Shown in pieces: positions 1 to 10,508 of a DNA stretch of 64,000 nucleotides. The notes beneath the pieces were generated by a model. It did not search any database, had not been told where the DNA came from, and saw nothing but the letters and a program-made list of their open reading frames with translations. Both the position numbers and the translations under genes were made by a program. Every line of letters starts with the position of its first letter. Within the stretch, counting starts at the first letter, position 1. Location of the stretch: positions 1-64,000 of the forward strand of contig NZ_JAQSDC010000036.1 of assembly GCF_029945705.1 (NCBI RefSeq). The letters run 5' to 3'. This stretch comes from Methylotenera sp. GTDB taxonomy: Bacteria; Pseudomonadota; Gammaproteobacteria; Burkholderiales; Methylophilaceae.

Positions 1-309
1 TAGCCACACATAGTCTCAGTTTGCAAAATTATGGTGGATTTTTAGAGATGCCCAAAAGTCTATCAGCGCATATTAAATGCTAAAAGCCATGAAATTATTC
101 TAGAGATTTTTAACGAACCAATAGCTGAGAACGAATTTTCTAATTGGTCAATGGGGTTCTGTTACGCCCCAATCAGTGTTATACAAAAATTATCTCAAGA
201 AAAATGGTTAAACGACTCAATGAGTTTGCAAACTAAAAAATACAAATCTCACGGTTTAGAAATGTTAAAAACGTTTTGGAACAGCATGAACGCGAACCCA
301 GCCATTTAA
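1..309 (+). pseudogene. Decayed BLUF-domain gene, C-terminal remnant
   Basis: Reading from about position 46 to the TAA at 307-309 gives about 87 codons that resemble the second half of a BLUF (blue-light sensing, FAD-binding) domain. The segment FSNWSMGF corresponds to FANWTMGY of the intact BLUF protein at 15285-15767, and YQRILNAKSHEI matches its LYEKISKDKRHH stretch. The reading frame is closed by a TAG at 43-45. The preceding BLUF-like residues (YGGFLEM) lie in another frame (about positions 30-50), so a frameshift and probably a small deletion separate the two parts. The rest of the N-terminus lies outside the window. I infer a broken paralogue; a sequencing error is the alternative. 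Confidence 0.6.
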
Positions 310-420
310 AAGTCGCCCATGTTAAAACTGTATCGCACGGGCATTAAAACGGCTCACGCATCACCATGATATTAAAACAAGTTTACAAGGCATTTGCACG
401 AACCAATTTAAAAATCAAAA

Positions 421-448
421 TGGATTCCCGCGTACGCGAGAATGACGG
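421..448. repeat. Single dRS3-like repeat arm
   Basis: The arm fits the pattern ATTCCC-N8-GGGAAT with one mismatch, flanked by TGG and GACGG, as in the paired copies at 3841, 10236 and 12714. Here only one arm is present. The pattern is the one described for dRS3 repeats of Neisseria. Confidence 0.7.
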
Positions 449-520
449 GGTTTGCGAGGTTTTTAGATTTAACAAGCAACGGTGAAAATTCAACGCTTTA
501 ACGCTTTTAAACTTAAATCT

Positions 521-702
521 CCTGCTACCGCGCCTGTTTTGCTGTGTTTCATGGGAGTTTTCGGCAAGCGGCTGTTTGAGCCAAATGATTTTTTTGGCGA
601 GTTTCCGCTTGACGCCCATGAAGCACTGCAAAACAGGAATCAAGCGGTAGGGAGTAGCTTTTTCTTTGGTTACTTTCTTTTGGCTAAACAAAAGAAAGTA
701 AC
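521..702. repeat. Palindromic repeat plus perfect hairpin
   Basis: Bases 533-555 and 615-637 are inverted copies (21 of 23 matching), and CTACCGC at 524-530 matches GCGGTAG at 644-650 on the outer side, so the whole block can fold back on itself. Immediately after it, 669-682 and 689-702 form a perfect 14-bp stem with a 6-base loop (arm GTTACTTTCTTTTG). This kind of sequence is common between genes in many proteobacteria and is often misannotated as protein. Confidence 0.65.
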
Positions 703-795
703 TCGCCAGTCGCGCGAGAGCGACTTCTTACATACGGTGCGATGCCTTTTTGTTATTGCACCCTGCGCTTGCTAATAGCAAAATCTAAACTAAGC

Positions 796-2468
<1,673 letters not shown>

Positions 2469-2473
2469 TTATA

Positions 2474-2575
2474 CTCCCTCCCCATTTTAAGGGAGAGGGT
2501 TGGGGTGGGGGTAAAACGGTGAAACTTATCATGTTCTACCCCCATCCTAGCCTTCCCCCTTGAATGGGGAAGGAC
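2474..2575. repeat. Inverted pair of G/C-run intergenic repeats
   Basis: The left half (2474-2517) and right half (2533-2575) are inverted copies with several mismatches. Each half starts with a short hairpin of the type CTCCCTCCCCATTTTAAGGG and ends in a G-rich run. The pair fills most of the gap between trpC and hemB. On either strand it could form a large stem-loop and limit readthrough, which is an inference. This repeat type is common in proteobacterial intergenic DNA. Confidence 0.65.
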
Positions 2576-2585
2576 TCTCTTATAA

Positions 2586-3374
2586 TTATCCAAATACTCT
2601 AGCTAGCTCGGCACCTGGGTCTGGTTGACGCATAAACGCTTCGCCCACTAAGAACGCATGCACATCGTTATCGCGCATTAACTTCACGTCTTCTGGGGTA
2701 AAAATACCCGATTCAGTGACCACAAAGCGGTCTTCTGGCAACACTTTTAATAAGTCTAAAGTCGTTTGCAGTGTTACATCAAAAGTGCGCAGATTACGAT
2801 TATTGATGCCAATTAAAGGAGTATCTAACTGCAAAGCGAGTTCAAGCTCATCAGCATCGTGCACTTCTACCAACACTGCCATGCCTAAATCATGTGCGAG
2901 TTGTTCTAAAGCGCGCATTTGCTTAACTTCAAGCGCGGCTACAATCAGCAAAATACAATCTGCTCCCATTGACCGTGCTTCAAATACTTGGTATGGGTCT
3001 ATCATAAAGTCTTTACGCAAAACTGGCAGCTTGCATGCTTTACGTGCTTGTTTTAAATAATCTGCGCTGCCTTGAAAATACTCAACGTCAGTAAGCACTG
3101 ACAAACACGCCGCGCCGCCTTTTTCATAGCTTTTAGCGATTTCGGCAGGATTAAAATCTTCACGAATAATGCCTTTTGAGGGGCTGGCTTTTTTAATTTC
3201 AGCAATCACCGCAGGTTTGTTAGCACTAACTTTTTTAAAGATGCTTCCCACAAAATCACGCGGATCGCCTTGCGCTTCGGCCTGCTTTTGCAGCTCGGCC
3301 AAGCTTACAAGGCCTTTGCTAGCTTCAACCTCTTCACGTTTAGTGGCTAAAATTTTGTTTAATATATCACTCAT
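2586..3374 (-). CDS. trpC: Indole-3-glycerol phosphate synthase
   Basis: It converts carboxyphenylamino-deoxyribulose phosphate to indole-3-glycerol phosphate in tryptophan synthesis. The 262-residue single-domain TIM barrel has the expected active-site segments: [11 protein letters not shown] at residues 58-68, LRKDFMID at 119-126, [21 protein letters not shown] and the phosphate-binding [12 protein letters not shown]. There is no fused PRAI (TrpF) domain, unlike the enterobacterial enzyme. Its start overlaps the end of the upstream DUF3465 lipoprotein gene by eight bases, so the two are probably translated together. trpD, trpG and trpE lie further upstream on the same strand. Confidence 0.97.
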   Translation of the reverse strand: MSDILNKILATKREEVEASKGLVSLAELQKQAEAQGDPRDFVGSIFKKVSANKPAVIAEIKKASPSKGIIREDFNPAEIAKSYEKGGAACLSVLTDVEYFQGSADYLKQARKACKLPVLRKDFMIDPYQVFEARSMGADCILLIVAALEVKQMRALEQLAHDLGMAVLVEVHDADELELALQLDTPLIGINNRNLRTFDVTLQTTLDLLKVLPEDRFVVTESGIFTPEDVKLMRDNDVHAFLVGEAFMRQPDPGAELARVFG

Positions 3375-3819
3375 ATTTTTTTCCGTTATGTTCTAACCAA
3401 CCAGCCGCATGATTGCCGCGTGGGTCTTTATGTGTCCAATGCACTGTGCCGCCCTTAGGGGTGTAAATGTACTCACCTTTAAAGCTCACTGTATCGCCCT
3501 CGTGAAGATCATCCACACGTTGTGCCAAATCAATATTATGTGCGATTAAAATCGTAATGTCGTCACTGACTTTCAGCAAAAACTTTTGGTGCTGTAAGCC
3601 CTTAGTGTCATCTTTTAACACCTTAACTACAATGCCACTGCCTTGTACTTGCGGTAGATTGCGATGCGCGCTGTAGGCTTCAACAATTGCGCCAGCATCC
3701 ATATTAGCAGATGAAGCAACTGGTATTGACTCAAGCGATTGTGGGTTATTTGGTGCGTGGCAAGCGGAAAAACTTAGTGCTAACCAAATTGCTAATAATA
3801 TTAAAAACTGCTTTTTCAT
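3367..3819 (-). CDS. DUF3465 family lipoprotein
   Basis: A 150-residue protein with a lipoprotein signal: MKKQF, a hydrophobic core, then a lipobox FSAC at about residue 20. The remainder resembles the DUF3465 family: [45 protein letters not shown] and the closing [20 protein letters not shown]. These proteins look like small beta-barrel periplasmic domains; no activity is established that I know of. It sits between trpD and trpC and overlaps the trpC start, so it is co-transcribed with tryptophan genes although it has no obvious link to the pathway. The start is supported by MKK followed directly by the signal core. Confidence 0.85.
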   Translation of the reverse strand: MKKQFLILLAIWLALSFSACHAPNNPQSLESIPVASSANMDAGAIVEAYSAHRNLPQVQGSGIVVKVLKDDTKGLQHQKFLLKVSDDITILIAHNIDLAQRVDDLHEGDTVSFKGEYIYTPKGGTVHWTHKDPRGNHAAGWLEHNGKKYE

Positions 3820-3840
3820 TGCATTATTTCCCTTTTGCTG

Positions 3841-3917
3841 TCATTCCCGTGAAAACGGGAATCCATTTTGACTTTGGTATTTAAACCTAACATGGATTCC
3901 CGTTTTCACGGGAATGA
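3841..3917. repeat. dRS3-like repeat pair
   Basis: Two perfect inverted 26-base arms (3841-3866 and 3892-3917) each fit ATTCCC-N8-GGGAAT, with the variable core GTGAAAAC in one and its complement in the other. The pair lies between trpD and the DUF3465 gene on the minus strand and could act as a stem-loop inside the trp transcript. Confidence 0.8.
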
Positions 3918-3953
3918 CGGATAGTAAATAATTTTAAGTTTTTCGCAAAAGCA

Positions 3954-4985
3954 TTAAGCTGCTCTCAACGCATTTAATTTAGCTAGCGCTAACCCACTAT
4001 CAATCACGTCACGCGCTTTATTGATGCCACTTTGCAAGCTATCTACAACGCCAGCCACATAAATGGCAGCACCTGCATTTAATAAAACAATGTCACGAGC
4101 AGCGCCTTGCTTACCGTCTAGAACCTCTAAAATCATCGCTTTTGATTCTTCAGCGTTTTTCACTTGTATGGTGTTTAAGTCATGTATTGGCATATCAAAC
4201 TGGTTGGGGTTAATGGTGTATTGATTAATTGCACCGTCTTTTAACTCGGCCACATAAGTGTCACCAGTAAACGAAATTTCATCCATACCGTCAGCGCCGT
4301 GCACAACCATGACGTGCGTGCTGCCTAAGCGTTGCAATACTTGCGCAAGTAGCAGTGTAAGGTCTTTATGAAACACTCCCATCACTTGCCGTTTAGCGCC
4401 CGCAGGGTTAGTCATCGGGCCAAGCAAGTTGAACAGGGTGCGAATACCCATCTCACGACGTACAGGCGCGGCGTGCTTCATGGCGCTATGATGATTGGGG
4501 GCGAACATAAAACCAATGCCAATGCTATCCACGCACTTAGCCACTTGTTCGGGTGTTAAGTTAACGTTCACACCTAAAACTTCCAACACATCTGCACTGC
4601 CACAAGTGGACGAAACAGAACGTCCACCATGTTTGGCTACTTTTGCACCCGCCGCTGCGGCGACAAAAGCACACACCGTTGATACGTTAAAGGTTTGAAT
4701 GCCATCGCCACCTGTGCCGCAAGTATCAATCAAGTGGCTTGTGTCGTTAATTGTGACTTTAGTTGAAAGGTCACGCATGACTTTAGCGGCGGCAGAGATT
4801 TCATCCACCGTTTCGCCTTTCATGCGTAAGCCCATCAGCAGGCTAGAAATTTGCACCGCAGTTAACTCGCCAGACATCATCATCCGCATGATTTCTAGCA
4901 TTTGCGCATGGGTAAAGTGCTTGCGATCCAGTAGTTGCTGCAAGGCTTCTTTGAAGGTGATATCGATTGTCTGTCCTTCAGCCAT
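3954..4985 (-). CDS. trpD: Anthranilate phosphoribosyltransferase
   Basis: It transfers the phosphoribosyl group of PRPP to anthranilate. The 343-residue protein shows the PRPP/Mg site DTCGTGGDGIQTFN (GTGGDG at residues 90-95), KHGGRSVSS at 118-126, and the anthranilate-site stretch MFAPNHHSAMKH followed by RTLFNLLGPMTNPA. I take the ATG at 4985, whose A is shared with the trpG stop codon (TGATG); a GTG one codon upstream is the alternative. It follows trpG without a gap and precedes a repeat pair and the DUF3465-trpC pair. Confidence 0.96.
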   Translation of the reverse strand: MAEGQTIDITFKEALQQLLDRKHFTHAQMLEIMRMMMSGELTAVQISSLLMGLRMKGETVDEISAAAKVMRDLSTKVTINDTSHLIDTCGTGGDGIQTFNVSTVCAFVAAAAGAKVAKHGGRSVSSTCGSADVLEVLGVNVNLTPEQVAKCVDSIGIGFMFAPNHHSAMKHAAPVRREMGIRTLFNLLGPMTNPAGAKRQVMGVFHKDLTLLLAQVLQRLGSTHVMVVHGADGMDEISFTGDTYVAELKDGAINQYTINPNQFDMPIHDLNTIQVKNAEESKAMILEVLDGKQGAARDIVLLNAGAAIYVAGVVDSLQSGINKARDVIDSGLALAKLNALRAA

Positions 4986-5551
4986 CACTTTTCCTTCAAG
5001 AAGTTATCCAGCAACTCGTGGCCGTATTCCGTGAGGATAGACTCTGGGTGGAATTGCACGCCTTCTACCCGCAAAGTTTTATGACGCACGCCCATAATTT
5101 CGCCATCGTCAGTCCATGCGGTGATTTCTAGGCAATCGGGTATGGTTTCTTTTTCTATCACAAGCGAATGGTAACGCGTTGCGGTGTAAGGGTTAGGCAG
5201 GTCTTTAAACACGCCAATATTTTTATGATGTATCAATGAAGTTTTACCATGCATCAAAGTTTTAGCTTTGATAATGCACCCGCCAAAAGCTTGACCGATA
5301 CTTTGGTGCCCTAAACAAACACCTAGCAATGGAATTTTGCCTGCGAATTCTTTAATGAGTGGCACACTAATACCCGCCTCATTTGGCGTGCATGGGCCAG
5401 GTGAAATAACGATATGGTCAGGTTTAAGTGAGGCGACCTTTGCTAAATCAATTTCATCATTGCGATACACCTGAACGTCTTGCCCTAACTCGCCCAAATA
5501 CTGCACCAAGTTATAAGTGAAGGAGTCGTAATTATCTATCATAAGTAACAT
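4985..5551 (-). CDS. trpG: Anthranilate synthase component II (glutamine amidotransferase)
   Basis: This subunit releases ammonia from glutamine for the TrpE active site. The 188-residue class I amidotransferase has the nucleophile C79 in [17 protein letters not shown], the oxyanion region [12 protein letters not shown] and the His-Glu pair in [13 protein letters not shown]. It may also serve aminodeoxychorismate synthase (PabA role), as in many proteobacteria with a single copy; that is inference. It is separated from trpE by one base and overlaps trpD by one base, so the three are one translational unit. Confidence 0.96.
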   Translation of the reverse strand: MLLMIDNYDSFTYNLVQYLGELGQDVQVYRNDEIDLAKVASLKPDHIVISPGPCTPNEAGISVPLIKEFAGKIPLLGVCLGHQSIGQAFGGCIIKAKTLMHGKTSLIHHKNIGVFKDLPNPYTATRYHSLVIEKETIPDCLEITAWTDDGEIMGVRHKTLRVEGVQFHPESILTEYGHELLDNFLKEK

Positions 5552-5552
5552 A

Positions 5553-7061
5553 TTAATTCCCTGCTTTCGGTGCCGCTTCTAGGTTCGAGTCTAAACCGGC
5601 TTGGACTAATTCAGCCGCACGTAGCACTGCTTTGGCTTTGTTCTGGGTTTCTTCCCACTCCGAGAGTGGCACGGAATCCGCCACGATGCCAGCACCCGCT
5701 TGCACGTAGAGCATCTTATTTTTAATCACGCCAGTTCTAATGGCAATTGCCACATCCATGTCACCATTAAAGCCCAAATAACCCACCGCACCAGCATATA
5801 TGCCGCGTTTGCTTGGTTCTAGCTCATCAATAATTTCCATTGCGCGTACTTTTGGCGCACCGCTTACCGTACCTGCAGGGAATGTTGCTTTAATCACATC
5901 AATCGCGTCCATGCCAGCTTTGAGCTTGCCTTCTACGTTGCTAACGATATGCATCACGTGTGAATAGCGCTCGATCATCATATTGTCGGTAACTTTTACA
6001 CTACCAGTTTGCGCAACGCGACCGACATCGTTACGGCCTAAATCCATTAGTTGCACATGCTCTGCACGCTCTTTAGGGTCGGCTAACAGTTCTACCGCAA
6101 GCGCTAAATCTTGCTCACGGGTTTTGCCGCGCGGACGCGTACCTGCAATCGGTCTTGCCGTGACAGTACCATTTTCTAAACGCACTAAAATCTCAGGGGA
6201 AGCGCCGACCACATGGTGATCGCCCATATCGTAATAGAACATATAAGGTGATGGATTTAAGCTGCGTAAAGCACGATATAAACTTAATGGCGGCGCGGTA
6301 AATTTTTGCGACATGCGTTGTGACAACACCACTTGCATAATGTCGCCATCTAAAATGTATTGTTGGGCTTTTTTAACCGCGGCTTTGAAATTATCTTCAC
6401 CAAACTCTGAAACGGCTACTGAAGATTCTGATGGACTTGATTGTGGAATCGTTACATTTTTTCGCAACATTTTACCTAGTTCATTCAAGCGATTGAGCGC
6501 TGTCTCGTAAGCATTTTCTTGATCAGTATTGGCGTAAACAATGAAATATAGCTTGCTGCTTAGGTTATCAACAACGGCAATTTCTTCAGATACCATGAGC
6601 AACACATCAGGCACATTAATCGCATCTGGCTTTTGCACGCCAGCTAAACGTTTTTCAATATAGCGCACAGTTTCATAGCCGAAATAGCCTGCCAAGCCAC
6701 CAGTAAAACGCGGCAAACCTTCATAAGGCGGCGTTTTGTAGCGCGCTTGAAAGCTTTTAACAAAGTCTAATGGGTTGGTATTTTCGACTGTTTCAACCAC
6801 GACATTATTTTCGAGCACTTGTACTTGATTATCGTGCGCTACGATACGTATTTTAGCTGGCAAGCCAATAATCGAGTAGCGGCCAAAACGCTCGCCGCCT
6901 TGTACGGATTCAAGTAGATATGAAAAAGGTTGATTGGCTAATTTCAGATACAGCGACAAAGGCGTATCTAAATCAGCAAAGGTTTCCAGCACTAGCGGGA
7001 TGCGGTTAAATCCTTTTGCTGCTAGAGCATCGAATGCTGTTTTGTTAATTGTGGTAAACAT
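5553..7061 (-). CDS. trpE: Anthranilate synthase component I
   Basis: It makes anthranilate from chorismate with ammonia supplied by TrpG, the committed step of tryptophan synthesis. The 502-residue protein has an N-terminal domain with [18 protein letters not shown], the motif linked to tryptophan feedback inhibition, and a C-terminal chorismate-binding domain with [52 protein letters not shown] and [19 protein letters not shown]. It begins the trpEGD unit. The 183-base gap upstream contains a short ORF with two Trp codons inside a strong hairpin, a possible control site. Confidence 0.97.
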   Translation of the reverse strand: MFTTINKTAFDALAAKGFNRIPLVLETFADLDTPLSLYLKLANQPFSYLLESVQGGERFGRYSIIGLPAKIRIVAHDNQVQVLENNVVVETVENTNPLDFVKSFQARYKTPPYEGLPRFTGGLAGYFGYETVRYIEKRLAGVQKPDAINVPDVLLMVSEEIAVVDNLSSKLYFIVYANTDQENAYETALNRLNELGKMLRKNVTIPQSSPSESSVAVSEFGEDNFKAAVKKAQQYILDGDIMQVVLSQRMSQKFTAPPLSLYRALRSLNPSPYMFYYDMGDHHVVGASPEILVRLENGTVTARPIAGTRPRGKTREQDLALAVELLADPKERAEHVQLMDLGRNDVGRVAQTGSVKVTDNMMIERYSHVMHIVSNVEGKLKAGMDAIDVIKATFPAGTVSGAPKVRAMEIIDELEPSKRGIYAGAVGYLGFNGDMDVAIAIRTGVIKNKMLYVQAGAGIVADSVPLSEWEETQNKAKAVLRAAELVQAGLDSNLEAAPKAGN

Positions 7062-7153
7062 GATGTAAAAATCTTTCTAATAATTTTCTAATATTTGCGA
7101 CTTCACTTTTGCGGTTTTGCTCGACCGCATTGGCTACATTTCGCCTGTTGGTT

Positions 7154-7194
7154 GCTGGCAAGGTCGGCTCAGCTTCGCCAAGAGCCACGCCAGC
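7154..7194 (-). promoter_or_regulatory. Hairpin over the Trp codons of the trpE leader
   Basis: On the minus strand GCTGGC (7194-7189) and GGCTC (7186-7182) pair with GAGCC (7170-7166) and GCCAGC (7159-7154), giving an 11-bp interrupted stem. The descending arm contains both Trp codons of the candidate leader peptide, so a ribosome stalled there would disrupt it. A second small hairpin (TGCGGT/ACCGCA) follows, but no T-run terminator is seen, so control would not be classical termination. Confidence 0.4.
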
Positions 7195-7222
7195 TTAGAA
7201 AATCATTTTCAAAAGTCATCAT
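7169..7222 (-). CDS. Candidate trp leader peptide
   Basis: A 17-codon ORF (ATG at 7222, TGA at 7171-7169) in the gap upstream of trpE encodes MMTFENDFLSWRGSWRS. Two of its last seven codons are Trp, set in the order W-R-G-S-W-R-S. Trp-rich leader peptides ahead of trpE are known in several proteobacteria and couple charged tRNA-Trp supply to operon expression. The ORF ends 107 bases before the trpE start, and its 3' half is in the arm of a strong hairpin. The ribosome binding site is weak and no terminator was found, so this is a candidate only. Confidence 0.4.
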   Translation of the reverse strand: MMTFENDFLSWRGSWRS

Positions 7223-7244
7223 ATTTATTCTGTTCGTTAAGCAA

Positions 7245-7937
7245 TTAAGCCAAAAGTGTTACTAAATCTTGTGAAACTAATTCGGTTAAGTCGGCAATCA
7301 TTGCATCGACTTTAGACTCGTCAATTAACCGTCCCTGATTATAACCGTAAGGCACGGTAACAATAAAGCAACCTGCCGCATGGGCCGCTGCAATATCAGT
7401 TTCTGAGTCGCCGACTAACATCGCCTCAAAAGTATGAACGTCTAGCTTTGCGCAAATATGCTGCAATTGCATAGGGTTAGGTTTCTTTTTTGGCAAACTA
7501 TCGCCAGACACTACTATCTCGAAAAAATCTGCCAAACCGCTTTTTTGCAACAACGGCAAAGTGAATTTTTCTGGTTTATTAGTCACACAAGCCAGCTTCA
7601 AGCCTTTATCACGCAAGGCCTGCAGGCCTTCCACTACGCCATCATACGGCTTACTATTGCTTACATTATTTGCATAATGAGAAAAAAACGACTTCTCAGC
7701 TTGAGCAAATAACGCCGCATCAGGTTCATCGTTCAAGCGACTAATCTCCAACTGGCTATTCAAGCAGCGCTTAATCAGTACAGCAGCGCCTTCACCTATA
7801 TAACTTTCAACTTGCTTCTCAGGCAGCGCTGGCCGATTTAAATCAGCCAGCATTGAGTTGATTGCCGATGCGATTTCTGGCGCACTGTGGACTAGTGTGC
7901 CGTCGAGATCTAGCATGACGGCTTTTACTTTAAACAT
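7245..7937 (-). CDS. gph: Phosphoglycolate phosphatase (HAD family)
   Basis: It hydrolyses 2-phosphoglycolate, a by-product of DNA repair or of oxygenase side reactions, to glycolate. The 230-residue HAD hydrolase has motif I DLDGTLVHS near the start with the nucleophile and acid aspartates, motif II at CVTNKPEKF, the lysine of KKKPNP and motif III at MLVGDSETDIAAA. It follows rpe on the same strand and precedes the trp genes, the rpe-gph-trpE order common in proteobacteria. The start fits the usual position just ahead of motif I. Confidence 0.92.
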   Translation of the reverse strand: MFKVKAVMLDLDGTLVHSAPEIASAINSMLADLNRPALPEKQVESYIGEGAAVLIKRCLNSQLEISRLNDEPDAALFAQAEKSFFSHYANNVSNSKPYDGVVEGLQALRDKGLKLACVTNKPEKFTLPLLQKSGLADFFEIVVSGDSLPKKKPNPMQLQHICAKLDVHTFEAMLVGDSETDIAAAHAAGCFIVTVPYGYNQGRLIDESKVDAMIADLTELVSQDLVTLLA

Positions 7938-7973
7938 GGGCAGTCAACTTAAATGCTAAAGATAATTGAGCTT

Positions 7974-8681
7974 TTAAACAGTGGCCAATGCCGCGCGCAT
8001 TTCGCCCACTACAGTGTTGTAACGGTTTTTATCGCTATCGTTACCTTTTGTGAAAATCGCGCTACCCGCTACAAATGTATCAGCACCTGCACGAGCGATT
8101 TCAGCGATATTTTGCGCATTTACGCCACCATCTACCTCTAACCAAATTTGACGGCCTGTTTTTTCGTAGTAAGCATCAATTCTAGCGCGAGCTAATTTCA
8201 ATTTTTCCAATGTTTCTGGAATGAATTTTTGACCACCAAAGCCAGGGTTCACTGACATCAATAAAATCATATCGACTTTATCCATCACGTGGTCTAAGTA
8301 GCTTAATGAAGTTGCTGGGTTAAATACCAAGCCTGATTTACAGCCCAAGTCACGTACCATTGCCAAGCTGCGGTCGATATGATCAGAAGCTTCTGGGTGA
8401 AATGTAATGATGTTCGCGCCCGCTTTAGCAAAGTCAGGAATGATACGATCCACTGGTTTTACCATTAAATGCACATCAATCAATGCGCCGGCTTTTTGCG
8501 AAATTTCACGAATCGCATCACAAACTAAAGGACCAATCGTCAAGTTAGGCACGTAGTGATTATCCATCACATCGAAATGCACCAAATCTGTACCGGATGT
8601 GATCACATCTTCAATTTCTTGACCTAATTTAGCAAAGTTTGCAGAAAGAATACTAGGGGCAATTCTAAAAGTTTTATCCAT
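7974..8681 (-). CDS. rpe: Ribulose-phosphate 3-epimerase
   Basis: It interconverts ribulose 5-phosphate and xylulose 5-phosphate in the pentose phosphate pathway and, in ribulose monophosphate methylotrophs, in formaldehyde assimilation. The ATG at 8681 gives 235 residues starting [16 protein letters not shown], the family norm; a longer reading from a TTG at 8702 adds seven residues without parallel. The metal and catalytic segments are [30 protein letters not shown] and LEVDGGVN. It is divergent from hemA, and the gap between them holds an inverted-repeat element. Confidence 0.95.
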   Translation of the reverse strand: MDKTFRIAPSILSANFAKLGQEIEDVITSGTDLVHFDVMDNHYVPNLTIGPLVCDAIREISQKAGALIDVHLMVKPVDRIIPDFAKAGANIITFHPEASDHIDRSLAMVRDLGCKSGLVFNPATSLSYLDHVMDKVDMILLMSVNPGFGGQKFIPETLEKLKLARARIDAYYEKTGRQIWLEVDGGVNAQNIAEIARAGADTFVAGSAIFTKGNDSDKNRYNTVVGEMRAALATV

Positions 8682-8796
8682 GACGAAAATCCAAAAGTCC
8701 AAAAAATTAAGTAATAAGTCGTTATTTTAACGCGATTTTACACTTTTTGGATATGTGCCTTGCTTAACATAAGCCAATACATCAAAATTACGCTTC

Positions 8797-8944
8797 TAAG
8801 GATACTTGTATCAATACAAGTTTCTAAATGAGACAAGGCGCTAGCAAAAAATAATGACGTGGCATATAGATTGATATGTAAGGAATTATTTTTGGTCAGC
8901 AACGCAGTATAATGACGAAAATTGTATTGATACAAGCATCCTTA
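8797..8944. repeat. MITE-like inverted-repeat element at the hemA start
   Basis: Bases 8797-8819 and 8922-8944 are terminal inverted repeats matching at 22 of 23 positions. Each contains the inner palindrome TTGTAT-(2)-ATACAA. The interior has further complementary A/T-rich arms (CAAAAAATAAT near 8844, ATTATTTTTG near 8885). No transposase is encoded. The right end includes the A of the hemA ATG. A TATAAT lies inside the element at 8908-8913, which may give hemA its promoter. Confidence 0.7.
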
Positions 8945-10203
8945 TGCAGCTATATGTAATCGGCGTCAATCACACGACCGCACCCGTTCAGATTCGAGAA
9001 AATGTCGCTTTTACCAGCGAACATCTAGGTAGCGCCTTGCGTGAGCTCACCTCGCACGATGCGACTGAAGCGGCGATTCTATCTACATGCAACCGTACAG
9101 AACTCTATTGCAGCGCAGAAAATCCCGAAAAACCACTGCAATGGCTATCGCAATACCATAAGCTAGATAGCTCCATTATTCAGCCTTACATTTACACACT
9201 ACCCAATGATGAAGCGGTAAAACATGCGTTCAGAGTCGCATCAGGGCTTGATAGCATGGTGTTAGGCGAAGCACAGATTTTGGGACAATTTAAGCAGTCT
9301 GTTAAAATCGCTCAAGATGCAGGCACACTTGGCACTTTATTACACAAGCTATTTCAACGCACGTTTGAAGTGGCAAAAGAAGTGCGCACTAACACAGACA
9401 TTGGTGCAAACTCCATTTCAATGTCCGCGGCTGCAGTCAAGCTGGCTCAACGTATTTTTGGCGACATCAGCCAGCAAAAAGTGTTGTTTATTGGCGCAGG
9501 CGAAATGATAGAGCTATGTGCCGACCACTTTGCCGCACAAAAACCTAAAAGCATCATGGTCGCCAACCGAACCCTAGAACGCGGTACGGCTTTGGCAGAG
9601 AAAATTTCTGCGCAAGGTATTAAAGCGCAAGCAATCTTGCTAAACGATCTGCCTGAACGCTTTGCCGAATTTGATATTGTGATTACCAGCACGGCCAGCC
9701 AATTGCCAATTGTAGGTTTAGGTATGGTAGAAAGCGCGATTAAAGCCCGTCGCCATCGTCCAATTTTCATGGTCGATTTAGCCGTACCACGCGACATTGA
9801 AGCAGAAGTTGCACAGCTAGATGACGTATTCTTATATACCGTTGATGACCTTGCGCAAGTGGTGACTGATGGCATGGCGAACCGTCAAGAAGCGGCTGTG
9901 GATGCTGAAGTAATTGTGACCGCACGCGTGGAAAATTTTATGCAGTGGATGAAGAAGCGCGATGCCGTGCCAACCATAAAAGCATTGCGCGACCAAGCAG
10001 AAGCCACTCGTCAAATGGAGTTAGAAAAGGCAATCAAGCTCATTCAAAAAGGTGAAAGCGCAGAAAAAGTCTTAGAAGCACTAAGTAATGCGCTCACCAA
10101 CAAATTCTTACACGCGCCAAGCCATGCGTTGAATCGAGCGCATGGGGATGAGCATGCCAAGCTGGAAGATGTCATTAAACAGCTCTATCTAACTAAAAGT
10201 TAG
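8944..10203 (+). CDS. hemA: Glutamyl-tRNA reductase
   Basis: It reduces glutamyl-tRNA to glutamate-1-semialdehyde with NADPH, the first step of the C5 tetrapyrrole pathway. The 419-residue protein has the family start [15 protein letters not shown], the catalytic C49 in [11 protein letters not shown], the stretch [16 protein letters not shown], and the nucleotide-binding [13 protein letters not shown]. The ATG at 8944 is fixed by the conserved N-terminus, yet no Shine-Dalgarno sequence is visible because the terminal repeat of a MITE-like element ends exactly here. It is followed by prfA and prmC, the usual hemA-prfA-prmC order. Confidence 0.97.
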   Translation: MQLYVIGVNHTTAPVQIRENVAFTSEHLGSALRELTSHDATEAAILSTCNRTELYCSAENPEKPLQWLSQYHKLDSSIIQPYIYTLPNDEAVKHAFRVASGLDSMVLGEAQILGQFKQSVKIAQDAGTLGTLLHKLFQRTFEVAKEVRTNTDIGANSISMSAAAVKLAQRIFGDISQQKVLFIGAGEMIELCADHFAAQKPKSIMVANRTLERGTALAEKISAQGIKAQAILLNDLPERFAEFDIVITSTASQLPIVGLGMVESAIKARRHRPIFMVDLAVPRDIEAEVAQLDDVFLYTVDDLAQVVTDGMANRQEAAVDAEVIVTARVENFMQWMKKRDAVPTIKALRDQAEATRQMELEKAIKLIQKGESAEKVLEALSNALTNKFLHAPSHALNRAHGDEHAKLEDVIKQLYLTKS

Positions 10204-10508
10204 CCACCTTAAATGCCTAATACATACTTAAATTACCGTCATTTCCGCGCAGGCGGGAATCTAGTCGATGTGAATTTCAGTATTACATGCTTCTACAACT
10301 AGGCATGACCGCCATCTAAACTGGATTCCCGCCTACGCGGGAATGACGGATTTTTGATAGATTTACTCAAAGCAACGCGTAAAACTGATGCATGCAAAGC
10401 GCTCTAACTAGATCTCGCCATACTCAGAATGACAGAGTTTGAAGCATTTAGGGTTAAAATAGCCCAAATCGAAATCCACCATAAAAACATATTACAAAGA
10501 ATCACCCT
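10204..10508. other. Gap between hemA and prfA
   Basis: This 305-base gap contains a dRS3-like repeat pair (10236-10349) and about 150 bases of plain DNA before prfA. No ORF of note is seen. The repeat may form a stem-loop between hemA and prfA in a shared transcript. Confidence 0.6.
10236..10349. repeat. dRS3-like repeat pair
   Basis: Inverted 29-base arms at 10236-10264 and 10321-10349 match at 26 positions and follow ATTCCC-N8-GGGAAT with one mismatch in the left arm. The variable cores are GCGCAGGC and the near-complement GCCTACGC. The arms are 56 bases apart, the widest separation among the close-arm copies in this window. Confidence 0.75.

Larger units (their letters stand above)
310..795. 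other. Gene-free stretch built of palindromic repeats
   Basis: No credible coding region is seen in this 486-base gap. Two overlapping ORFs (383-691 minus, 482-775 plus) read through palindromic repeat DNA on opposite strands and contain the low-complexity peptides typical of such repeats, so they are not called. The gap holds a single dRS3-like arm (421-448), a palindromic pair (521-651) and a perfect hairpin (669-702). Confidence 0.6.

Noticed and set aside
383-691. 102-residue minus-strand ORF
   Set aside because: It reads through a palindromic repeat and the dRS3-like arm, overlaps another ORF on the other strand, and has the peptides known as spurious repeat translations.
482-775. 97-residue plus-strand ORF
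   Set aside because: It covers the same palindromes in the opposite sense and has no domain or ribosome site.
7108-7136. Possible attenuator terminator downstream of the leader ORF
   Set aside because: The TGCGGT/ACCGCA stem is followed by AAAAG on the minus strand, not by a T-run.
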